A DNA stretch of 64,000 nucleotides from Tausonia pullulans (lineage: Eukaryota; Basidiomycota; Tremellomycetes; Cystofilobasidiales; Mrakiaceae): the NCBI GenBank assembly GCA_951802195.1, contig OX637635.1:434001-498000 (forward strand). Reading direction: 5' to 3'. Shown here in pieces: positions 54,534-64,000 of this stretch (positions are counted from its first letter, which is position 1; each line of letters starts with the position of its first letter). The translations under genes were made by a program, and so were the position numbers. The notes beneath the pieces are model-generated. The model searched no databases and was not told the DNA's origin. It worked only from the letters and a program-made list of their open reading frames with translations.

Positions 54534-57500
54534 ATGTTGTGCCCAATCTTCTATCTCGGGCTACTCGCTCTCCTCGCTCAGCTTTCATACTCCCTCCCAG
54601 GCCTAAGCAGTATCGCTATTCGGAACAGGATCGACAAGCGTCAGTCCACGCCCAGCACGATTGTCTCAGGCGGTACCACTTGGCTTTATCGCGGCTGTGA
54701 GTCCTCCATCTTCATCGTCGTCATCTCTCATCTTCAAGGTGCTGATTTGCTGACGTATCTCCGCTAGGCGTGTTTGATGGTGGGGATCGCGCTTTGACCG
54801 GGTTCAAAGAATCTCCGACGACCAACACGTGAGTGACCACTCTTCCTCGCACCCTGATCAAGCCCTCAAAGACCTGGCGGCCTCCCATAGCCCTGCGACC
54901 TGTGTAGCCACTTGCCTCTCCCAAGGATTCACCTACGCTGGTACTGAGTGTGAGTTGCTTAGCTCGTCGAATCTCGTTTTCCGGTTCGGATGAGCTGACT
55001 CTTGACCCCCCTTTGTTGATCAGACGGACTGGAGTGTTACTGCGGCAACGCCCTCTTGAACGGCTACGGAACCTCAGCTCCTTCCGACGACTGTAACACG
55101 CCTTGTTCTGGGGACAGGTGAAAAGCCTGTCTGTCACGGCCAGATGATGCTGGGCTGACGTCCATCTCCACCTCGCTTCCCCCAGCTCCCTGATTTGTGG
55201 AGGTCCCTACCGGCTCTCCCTCTACCAGCAAGTTGCGACACCGACCTCTTCGTCCGCGGCCCCAAGTCCCTCTGCGTCCGGAATCATCGTCTCTGGAACG
55301 AGCAGCTGGATTTCAGATGGCTGCCGCTATGACGGCGGCGACCGTGCTCTGACTGGCAGCTTCCAGGTCCTCGGAAACAACTCGTAAATCGCTGTGTTCT
55401 CCGGTCCAAGACGGGCTCGTTGACTCAAAGTTACGTTTGACAGGCCCGCAACATGCATCGCAACGTGCCTCAATCAGGGCTATGCCTTGGCTGGCCTCGA
55501 GTATTGGACTCAGTGCTAGTAAATCCCTTTGGAGCTTACGCGAGACTTATATCACAGCTGATCTCACCTCCCATCGTCAAAGCTGCGGCAACGCTCTACT
55601 TAATGGTCAAGGGACGGTAGCTCCCGCGGGCGACTGTGACGCTATCTGCACTGGCGATGAGTGAGCTCACTCACACAATTTATCGGCCTTGTCCAAGACG
55701 AAACTGAATTCTGGTTTTCCTTCAGTGCTTACACATGTGGTGGCGCCTATCGCCTGAACCTGTATCGCCGTATCGACCAAGTCCCCCCCACGCCCTCGTC
55801 CTCGTCTTCGGCCGCGCCCCCTGGACCCACCTCTGGCACCTGGTCGCTCCGGCAGGGGGGCGACACAGGCGTCTCTGCGATGCAGCTTGTCGTCATTGAT
55901 GAGAACCACGCTGTAATCATTGACAAGGTCGAGGCCAACCCGCTAACGATCAACGGCCACCCGGTGAATGAGAAGTCTCAGTCCGCCCAAGAGTTCCGGC
56001 AAGCTGACATTGAGCTGGCACAATGGAGGCTTGGTCTTCCGTCTACGATTTTGGCTCGGACACGGTCCAACCTATCGATCTAATCACTAACAGCTTCTGC
56101 GCTACGGGCAGCTTCCTCTCTAATGGTGAATAGTCCTACATGTACTCATGCGATATATTGCTAATAAGTTCCATTTATTTAGGAACCCTCATCAACGGTA
56201 CGTAGTTCTGCGAAGTCGCACCCGGATATGTCCTACTGAACGCTTTTACCTGTCCCCTCACAGTCGGTGGCAACCCGATCATCCATCCCGAATATGGCAC
56301 TCAAAACGGCTTCCAAGTTCGTGCGCCCTCTATCTCAGCTCTATGTGGAAACTGAACTCGTCATCGTAGGCCATCCGGGTGCTTGAGGGCTGCACGGGCG
56401 GCAGCTGCCGATTCATCGAGAACGTCGAACGCCTGCGCATGGCTACCCCTCGGTGAGTTATTTTCTAGCCCTTCAGCAAGACGTTGTCCGGCGCTGAAGC
56501 TTGAGTATATTTATTTTAAGTTGGTACCCGAGCTCTGTCCGTATGGACGACGGATCTATCTTTATCGCTGGCGGGTCGCATTCTGGTCGTGGGTGTCCAG
56601 ACTGTCCGTCCGCCTAAGTCGACGCTTACCTCCGAGTTTCCAGAGTTTATCAATGATGCAGGAGTCAACGTACCCACTCTCGAGTTCTGGCCACCCAAGG
56701 CTAACTTCGGTAAGTTCTCTTGATGATAGCTGAGGGGTGCTGGCACTGACACCCGGATTCCCTCAGGCAACGGTCTTGCCATCGACTGTCCTTTCCTGTT
56801 TGTGGTGTCGTGATGGGGCGCTATCGACGAGCTTGTCTAACTAACTAATTGCCGCCACCCCAGTCGCGACACACTCAACAGCAACCTCTTCCCAATTCTC
56901 ATTCTTCTTCCGGACGGACGCATCTTCATGTGAGCTCTTTTCCTGGCATCTCTCAGATCACTGCTTGACCCTGACGCCCTCGTCCACGCGTAGGGCTGCC
57001 AACAACGGAGCAATGTGAGTGTTAAACCTCGGAGATTTGAGAAGTTGCTCACGCTGTATCTTTCCAGGATCTATGACTGGAAGAGCCGCACCGAGCAGCG
57101 CCTTCGTGAGTCTGTCTTACGTCTGCTTGCTTACCACCCTAAACCCAACTAAGACCAACCTCCTTAGCAAACATCCCGAATGGTGTGAGGTTTACATATC
57201 CTATGACAGGCACCGCAGTCTTGTTGCCTCTCTCCGAAATGTGAGTGCCCAATGCCTGTCATATTCATACAAGTACTAATACGTTTCCCGCTCGCAGCAA
57301 CAACTGGCAGGCCGAAGTCCTCATCTGCGGGGGAAGCACCATTGATGACCACCTCCCCGGTGATCAGGTACGTGATATTGTCCCCTACCATCCTTGATAA
57401 CGCGTATTTGACTTCCCAGCTCGGGAACAGATGTCCTCCCAAACGCCCGCTTCGGACCAGTGCTCGCGGATGGTCTTGACGCCTGAAGGAATTGCGCGCG

Positions 57501-58637
57501 GATGGCAAGTCGAGACGATGCCCTCGACGTGGATGATGCCGGACAATGTCATACTGCGTGAGTTCGTCCGGCTCGCTTTGAAAGAGAAGAAAGTGACTCA
57601 CAAGCGCCTAAACAGCGGACGGCAAGATCCTCTTCATCAACGGCTGCGCGACCGGCGTCGCTGGATGTGAGCAACTTTTTCCAAGTCTGAACCATTTATG
57701 TTACCTACGATTCACTGCAATGTCCAGATGGTAACGTGGCGAATCAAATCAGGCAAAGCAATTGCGATAACCCCATCTTCAAGCCAGCGCTTTACGATCC
57801 CGCAGGTGAGAGAGCCTATAATTTTCTTTAATGCTACCCCCTCGCTGACTCTTTTTCAGCGCCCTCCGGGTCCCGCTTCTCTTCTGAGGGACTCCCGACT
57901 AGCCCTATTGCTCGCGTCTACCATTCGGTCGCCACTCTCACTTCCGATGGTAGGGTATTCATCGCCGGCTCCAACCCAAACGACGACGTAAGGACCGTCC
58001 GATTCGCGACCGAGTTCCGATCAGGTGAGCATCTGTGACTCCTCAGTCGATAACGTGCCCTCACGTCGACTTCCTCCTTCTCCAGAATGGCTTTCACCTG
58101 CCTATCTATCCTCCTCTCTCCCCCGGCCCACCTACTCCGGCCTCCCTGATACGGTTGATTATGGTTCTGCGTTCACCCTCGCTGTTACTATCGGCGATGC
58201 TTCCGATGTCCGCGTCGCACTGATGGACTTTGGCTTTGTGCGTGGTGCTCGCGCATTCGACGACCCGCCAGGCAGCTAGCTAATCTTAGACACATCAACA
58301 GTCAACGCACTCGGTTCACATGGACTCACGCCTTGTTTATCTCACCACGACCATCTCGGCCGACCGCAAGACGCTCAACGTCATGGGCCCTCCCTCGGCG
58401 ACGATCTATCCGCCTGGCCCTGGCTTCCTCTTTGTCGTCGCCGATAATATCCCTAGTCTCTCGAAGCGCTTCCTCGTTGGAAACGGTCAGGGCCCGCCTG
58501 TTGACCAGGCGGCCATCGATATGTGAGCACCCTGCCTGTTTCTGTGTTGAGACGCGGGCGCGCTGATTGCTTTCGCTCGCTGCCACAGCCTCCTCGCGAA
58601 CAGCAGCCCTTGCGGTCAGGGGAATCCTCTTTGTTGA
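54534..58637 (+). CDS. WSC-domain glyoxal oxidase (copper radical oxidase)
   Basis: Twenty-seven exons: 54534-54696, 54768-54828, 54891-54949, 55024-55117, 55186-55383, 55444-55518, 55583-55660, 55726-55963, 56029-56125, 56183-56197, 56264-56316, 56370-56452, 56521-56588, 56644-56709, 56767-56797, 56864-56929, 56994-57014, 57068-57105, 57168-57240, 57298-57367, 57431-57557, 57616-57666, 57728-57805, 57860-58024, 58086-58237, 58302-58522 and 58589-58637 (829 residues). After a signal peptide come two WSC domains (cysteine-spaced ECYCGNALL and QCYCGNALL). The copper radical oxidase domain keeps the expected residues: Cys in NSFCATGSF, Tyr in RWYPSSV, Tyr-His in RVYHSVATL and His in STHSVHMD. 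Such enzymes are secreted, oxidise aldehydes to acids and release hydrogen peroxide. WSC domains suggest wall or glucan binding. Confidence 0.92.
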
Positions 58638-59961
58638 TCGGTCTCCCGAGGTCTCTCCCTCACAGCACGTTATGACATCTCCTGGATCTGTTAGCTTGTA
58701 TCTTTCTCTTTTGTCATCTTATGTCAGCAGTGGTGTGATGATGGTCTCCAGTGCGGTCCAAAGGGCCGTTCGTCATTGATCAGCTCTCCTTCCCTGTTTA
58801 ATGCAGGATGTGGAGGGCGAGTGCCAAGATGCAAGCTGTCGCAAGCGGTCGTGTTGGGTGCTCCACAAGTGCACTCTGTTGTTCCCCTCGGCCAATGAGG
58901 GAAGAATAATGTCTAATCACCGAGGAGTCGGCCGCGATTCTTCGTGGCAAGACGATTTTTCTCTGTTTCGGCAAGAAGCAAACGTGCGCGCGCCACAACC
59001 TCCACCGCATCCATAAAACTCGTATCTCATCAACAAGCTTGCTAGGCACTTGAATTGGCCAGGCTTTGTCTTGCTTTTTCCTCTTTTGCCCAGCCCTTGG
59101 CCTGTACGTGGCTTGTGTTTCTAAACCTGGATGCGGAACGCCAAGAGCTTGGAATCGACACGAACGACGACCTTCCTGCCGGGCCTTTTCGGCGGAGCGG
59201 GGTATTTTGATTCCCGTTAAACTGCTGGAAGGAAGAAGAGATCCGGCGTGGCAGAAAGGGGACGCCGACGTTAGGGCTTGGCTACATGTTGCCATCCCGC
59301 CCGCCGAGCGCCCAGCCAGGGCGCGCGTGCGGCGAGCGGCGTGCGGCGTGCGGCGTGCGGCAACGAAGACCACCTGGAAGCTAGATCTGACGAAAGATCT
59401 CCGTATGTCCGAGTCGGGCGCCGACGCGACTGTGACGTCCCTCGGGCAACGTGCAAGAAGAAACGAAGGACGTCGAGGGAAGCGGAAGGATGGACTCAAT
59501 CATTGACTCATTCCGACAGGCAGATAAGCAGATGATCCCACGGAAGCAGAAGGACACGGCAGGCGATCTTCATGCGTGCGCTGCCAGTCAGCCTCGACAG
59601 CTCGCGCCTATAGTGCCTCTTCATCCTATCTTCCCTGAATTGACCAAAGTGACACTCCTTCCTCTCGGGCTTCAACTCGGTCCAGGCCAGGAAGGGCCTC
59701 CCACTAATTGTGTGTACGAGGCGGCTGGCCAGCACCCCAAGAACGAGCGTCGATGCTGGGCATTCCTCCTTGGCAGTGGCGACGTGCCGAATGACCGCGC
59801 GCGAAGCCTGGTCTATCGGTCGACCCCTTGGCATGGCTATGCCCAAACAGAATCTGCCTTCCCATATTGCTTCCTTCCCCCAACGACGACTTCTTCGTCC
59901 TAGACATCAGCTCACCTTCAGCCTTTCCTCCCACCACTACCACCATACCCACCCCTATCTC
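58638..59961. other. Long intergenic region
   Basis: 1.3 kb between two same-strand genes. It holds a GCGGCGT-like heptamer array at about 59325-59361. The leader before the ATPase start is strongly pyrimidine-rich (about 59870-59955). Open frames here have no family resemblance and no splice logic I can support. Confidence 0.45.
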
Positions 59962-62900
59962 ATGGTGCGTCGTCATCTCCTCCCTCCGCCTTCGCGCCTC
60001 TCTACCAATTCTTGCGCGGGCCTAGCTGTCTAACTCGTCGCTCTCATCGTCTCTTCCCTATTGCGTACCTTTATCCTTCAGGCCAAGAAGCAAGCGTTCG
60101 TCGCCCCCCCGCCACCCATCTCTGGGCCGGCCCACACCACCGACGCGGACAAGCTCGTCCAGGACCTCTCGTCGAACGTCCACCTCGGTCTCAACGAGGC
60201 TGAAGTCACCAAGCTCCAAGCTCAGTATGGCCCGAATCAGATCAAGCCGCCTGCAGCGCCGTCGGTAAGCAGACGCTGGGGGATGATGTGCGTGTCCTGC
60301 AGCGACTGACGGTAGCTCTCAAACAGCCGATGAAGCTCCTCGGTCGACAGTGGGTCCCCTTCTTTCAACTTCCTAGGCGTGCCTGATTCCCTCGACGCTG
60401 ACGTCTCTTTGCTGCAGGATCGCCAACGCCATGACTATCGTTCTCTTAGCAAGCATGGCCGTCTCGTTCGGAACGCAGGACTGGATTGAGGTGAGCAGCG
60501 AGCACGAATGAAAGACACCAACTCGTAGAAGTGACGGACGCAACGTCATGACGGCAATTCCTTGACCCCGCACATCGTCGCAGCGGTTTGCGGCCCCGAG
60601 GCTAAATGTCCCCCTCTTCTGCATCTGCTTCCTTCCTTTCCCAGGCCGGGGTCATCGCCGCACTGGTCATCCTCAACGTCTCCGTCGGCTTCACGCAGGA
60701 GTGGAAGGCCGAGAAGACGGTCGCCGCCCTGGCTTCGGTTGGTTCCGTGAGTGCAGAACTTCAGCCAGTCTCGAGACCCTCGGCGTTCTCGGTCCGGCGT
60801 GGAGCGACCTGTCCATCCCGCACCGCCCGCCACTGGATCCGGGGACGTCTTGGGCCCTATCGTTCGAGCCAAGACACCCTTCCTCCTTCTGACTGGTCGT
60901 ACTTGTTCCCGTTACGGCGCTATCTATCTTTGCTCCTTGTTCTTAGCCCACCGCTACCGTCATTCGACATGCCAACGGTCACCGAGGCAACGAGGGTCAG
61001 ACCAAGACGATCCAGGTCGAGGAGGTCGTTCCGTGAGTCTTCCTTTCTAGCTGGTTATGGTATTTCGGCTCAGCTCCTGACAGCCCTCCCTCCCATAGCG
61101 GAGACATCATCCTGCTCACCAACGGAGATGTCGTACCCGCCGATGCCCGCGTCCTCCCCGGTTACTGCTCTTCGCTTGAGACGGACGAGGCCCTCCTGAC
61201 TGGAGAGGTGAGTACCTGGTCCGAGGTGTCCATCTGCCAATAGCTAACCCGCCACGTCTGCAGTCCCTCCCCGTTTCCAAGAAGACCAACATCCTAGACG
61301 AGGTCGACTGTCCGGTAGGAGACAAGAAGAACATGGTCTTCAACGGCTCTCAAGTCACCAAGGGACGCGCTCGCTGTCTCGTCGTCGCAACCGGCATGGG
61401 CACCGAGCTCGGCAAGATCGCCGAAGCAATGGAACGCAAAGAGAAGATCAAGGAGACTGGATGGAGAGCTCGTCTTTATAAGGTTAAAGTAGCCATGGGA
61501 ATTGCTGGCACCACGCCGCTCCAGGTCAAGTAAGTAATCATCAGGCTGGCATGCTAAGGCCTGGCTTGCCAGACACTGACCTGACTGTCTTACATCTTCA
61601 GGCTCAACACCCTCGCCTACATCCTCCTTGCCGTCGCTCTTCTTCTCGCCCTCATCGTCGTCGCCTCCACGGCCTTCAAGCAGATCCCCATGTCGCTCGC
61701 AACCTACGCCGTCGCCACTGCCGTTTCGATTCTTCCCGCCTCGCTCATCGCCGTCGTATCGCTCACTCTCGCTACGGGATCCCGCGAGCTCGCCCGCAAG
61801 AACGCTCTCGTTCGGTGAGTCCAGTCAGTCGTCCGCAGACTGTGGGCTCTTCTAACTTATAATCATTCTTCTCTCCCTCCCTCCCTCTTTCACAGCCGCA
61901 TGGATGCCATTGAGGCTCTCTCCGCCGTCACCGACATTTGCTCTGACAAGACCGGTACCATCACCGTCGGCAAGATGGTCGTCAAGAAGGCCTGGATTCC
62001 CTCCTCCACCGCGTTCCCGACTGAGATTGAACCTGCATCCGTCGACATTCCCGATGGCATCACATACACCGCGGAGTCTGGATCCGAGTGAGTGTCTAGC
62101 GCCATCTGTCGGCTTTCATCCACTACTCATACTCACTCTCCATCCATCCACTTCCAGCCCGTTCTTCCCCCGTGGTGTCATTCGCGCACAAGCCAGGAAT
62201 GGCACGCCCCCGAACGACTCAGATGAGTCTGACGATGACAATCTTGACTCGGAGGACGTGATCCGCCCTTCCGAGATGGAGAATGGTTTCCGAAACCTCA
62301 TCCTATGCGCCTCGCTCTGCAACATGGCCACCATCCACAAGGGAGAGGAAGATCGCTGGGAGGCCAACGGAGACGCTACCGAAATCGCACTTCAGGGTGA
62401 GCCAGCTATCTTGATTCAAGGTTCCATCAGCTGTTGATCTGTCTTTCATCTCCCTAGTTTTCGCTCACAAGCTCGGCCACGGAAAGCCTCATCTCACCCA
62501 CCACCGCCGCCTGGATGCCACCCGCAACGCTAGCACAATTGCCCGCATCCCGAGCCGGACCAAGTCGGACAAGGGCGACCACAAGATCAAGACTGTACCC
62601 ATCGACGGACATTACGAGTTGATTGTGAGCTGTTCAAGAACTTTCGTTGAGAAAGAGCACAGCTGATTACCTTGACACAATAGGTCGAGCATCCCTTTGA
62701 CAGCTCCGTCAAGCGTATGTCGACCGCCTGGAAGTTCAACGGTCCGGGTCTCGAGTCGGAGAACATCATCCTCTTCCTCAAGGGCGCCGTCGAACGTGTC
62801 CTCGACCGCTGCATGTATATCGGCCTTGGTGACGATCAGATCAAGCTCGACGGTGAGGCTCGCTCCGAGATCATCTCCCGTATGGACACGCTCGCCGAGG

Positions 62901-64000
62901 AGGGACTTCGTGTCCTCGCCCTTTCGGCCCGACTCGAGCCCATCTCTAAGGAGGCGGACATCAGAGAAATGAAGCGCGACGACTTGGAGAACGGCTTCTG
63001 CTTCCTTGGGCTAGTCGGCATCTACGACCCTCCCCGCCCTCAGTCTCGCGGTGCAGTCCTTGAGTGCAAACTGGCTGGCATCACCCCTCGCATGCTAACC
63101 GGAGACCGTGAGTCGACTTGCTTGGACTTTCTGTGCTCTTCTAACATACTGACTTCCTTATCTCGCCTTCCTAGACCCCGCCACTGCTGCTGCCATATCC
63201 AAGGCCGTTGGAATTCTCGACGAGACCTCGCCCAAGGGTTCGGTTATGACTGGACAACAGTTCGATGCTGTGAGTGTTCCGACTCATCCGGGTCCTTATC
63301 AAGATCTGACATCCTCGTGCAGCTGTCCGAGGACGAGATCGACGCCCTTCCCGAGCTACCACTCGTCGTCGCTCGATGCGCTCCGGAGACCAAGGTCCGC
63401 ATGGTCGAGGCCATCCATCGGCGCAGGGCCTTCGGTATGCAGCGCACCACCATTATGACCGGCGACGGTGTCAACGACTGCCCGGCTCTCAAGCGCGCCG
63501 ACATCGGCTTCGCCATGGGTCAAAATGGGTCTGACGTCGCTAAGGGTGCCGCCGACATTGTCCTTGCCGACGACAACTTTGCCACCATCACGCGCGCCGT
63601 CAAAAAGGGCCGTGGAGTTTTTGCCAACCTCTCCAAGTTCCTTCTGTTCCTTTTGTCTGGCAACATTGCCGAGGTGCTCGTCCTCCTCGTCGGACTCGCC
63701 TTCAAGGACCAGAACAACAACTCGGTCTATCCTCTCAGCCCCGTCTCGGCGCTTTTCATTAACACCATCGCCGCCGGACCTCCCGCTCTTGCCCTCGGTC
63801 TCGAACCTACCTCATCGGATGCCATGCTCAAGGGACCGGGATCCTACCGCACGATCTTCACGCTCCACTGGTGGCTCGACCTCTGGTTCTACGGCTTCCT
63901 CATCGGTGGTCTCACCATCGCCAACGTGAGTCGCTGTGCAAACGCTTGTACTCGAGCTTCTCAGGGTTTTCAGTCACTAATGGTCGAATTCTCCAGTTTG
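59962..64000 (+). CDS. ENA1: ENA-type sodium/potassium P-type ATPase (5' part)
   Basis: Exons 59962-59964, 60082-60264, 60327-60349, 60418-60490, 60645-60746, 60947-61032, 61099-61207, 61264-61529, 61602-61814, 61896-62087, 62158-62396, 62458-62624, 62684-63107, 63175-63269, 63323-63925 and 63997->64000; 926 residues are visible. P-type motifs in order are LTGES, phosphorylation site CSDKTGTIT (Asp about residue 370), MLTGDHPATA and TGDGVNDCPALKRAD. GTTPLQVKLNTLAYIL at M3 marks the fungal type IID (ENA) group, which exports Na+ and K+ at high pH or salt. Exon 1 is the ATG alone, followed by a GTGCGT donor. The last transmembrane segments lie past the edge. Confidence 0.92.

Overview
This window reads as nuclear DNA of a basidiomycete yeast, most likely a Pucciniomycotina/Microbotryomycetes species of the Rhodotorula-Sporobolomyces type. 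The evidence is high GC, compact gene spacing, genes on both strands, and very intron-dense genes with introns mostly of 45-80 nt, including micro-exons of 12-25 nt. I rebuilt exon structures by eye from splice sites, reading phase and protein-family conservation. In every complete gene model the exon lengths sum to a multiple of three and end on a stop. I saw no rRNA, tRNA, CRISPR array or intact transposon.

Layout, left to right. The 3' end of a Pib1-like RING E3 ligase (+). A xylitol/L-arabinitol-type zinc dehydrogenase (+). An 875-aa protein of unknown function (-). A HEI10-type meiotic RING E3 (+). A NIT-type nitrilase with a possible mitochondrial leader (-). A small coiled-coil protein (+). 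A WKF-domain nucleolar protein (-). A divergent pair of Kre9/Knh1-like GPI-anchored proteins (-,+). A Pex28-32/Pex30-like dysferlin-domain peroxin (+). TSC13 (+). D-lactate dehydrogenase DLD1 (+). Signal peptide peptidase (-). NCS-1/frequenin (+). A fumarylacetoacetase-fold protein (+). A type II membrane PLOD-like glycosyltransferase (-). A 490-aa membrane protein (-). A low-complexity gene-poor stretch. DDI1 (+). ATG29 (-). A 313-aa membrane protein (-). SWC4/DMAP1 (+). TPI1 (+). A decayed stretch with an alcohol dehydrogenase pseudogene. Prolidase (-). A 114-aa basic protein (-). A WSC-domain glyoxal oxidase (+). An ENA-type P-type ATPase (+, runs off the right edge).

There is no operon-like logic; this is mostly conserved housekeeping. 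Loose themes are very-long-chain fatty acid and peroxisome/ER biology (TSC13, Pex30-like, SPP), proteostasis and autophagy (DDI1, ATG29), cell surface (two Kre9-like proteins, WSC-glyoxal oxidase, glycosyltransferase) and mitochondrial redox (DLD1).

The most unusual signal is at splicing level. Three unrelated genes (TSC13, NCS1, DDI1) carry GC-AG introns with the same GCGAGTC donor, and TPI1 has a fourth GC donor. In NCS1 the first exon is only the start codon, so the myristoylated glycine is created by splicing. Retention of that 123-nt, stop-free intron would instead give an in-frame 41-residue N-terminal extension. Nothing here convinces me of a wholly new system such as a defence island or secondary-metabolite cluster.
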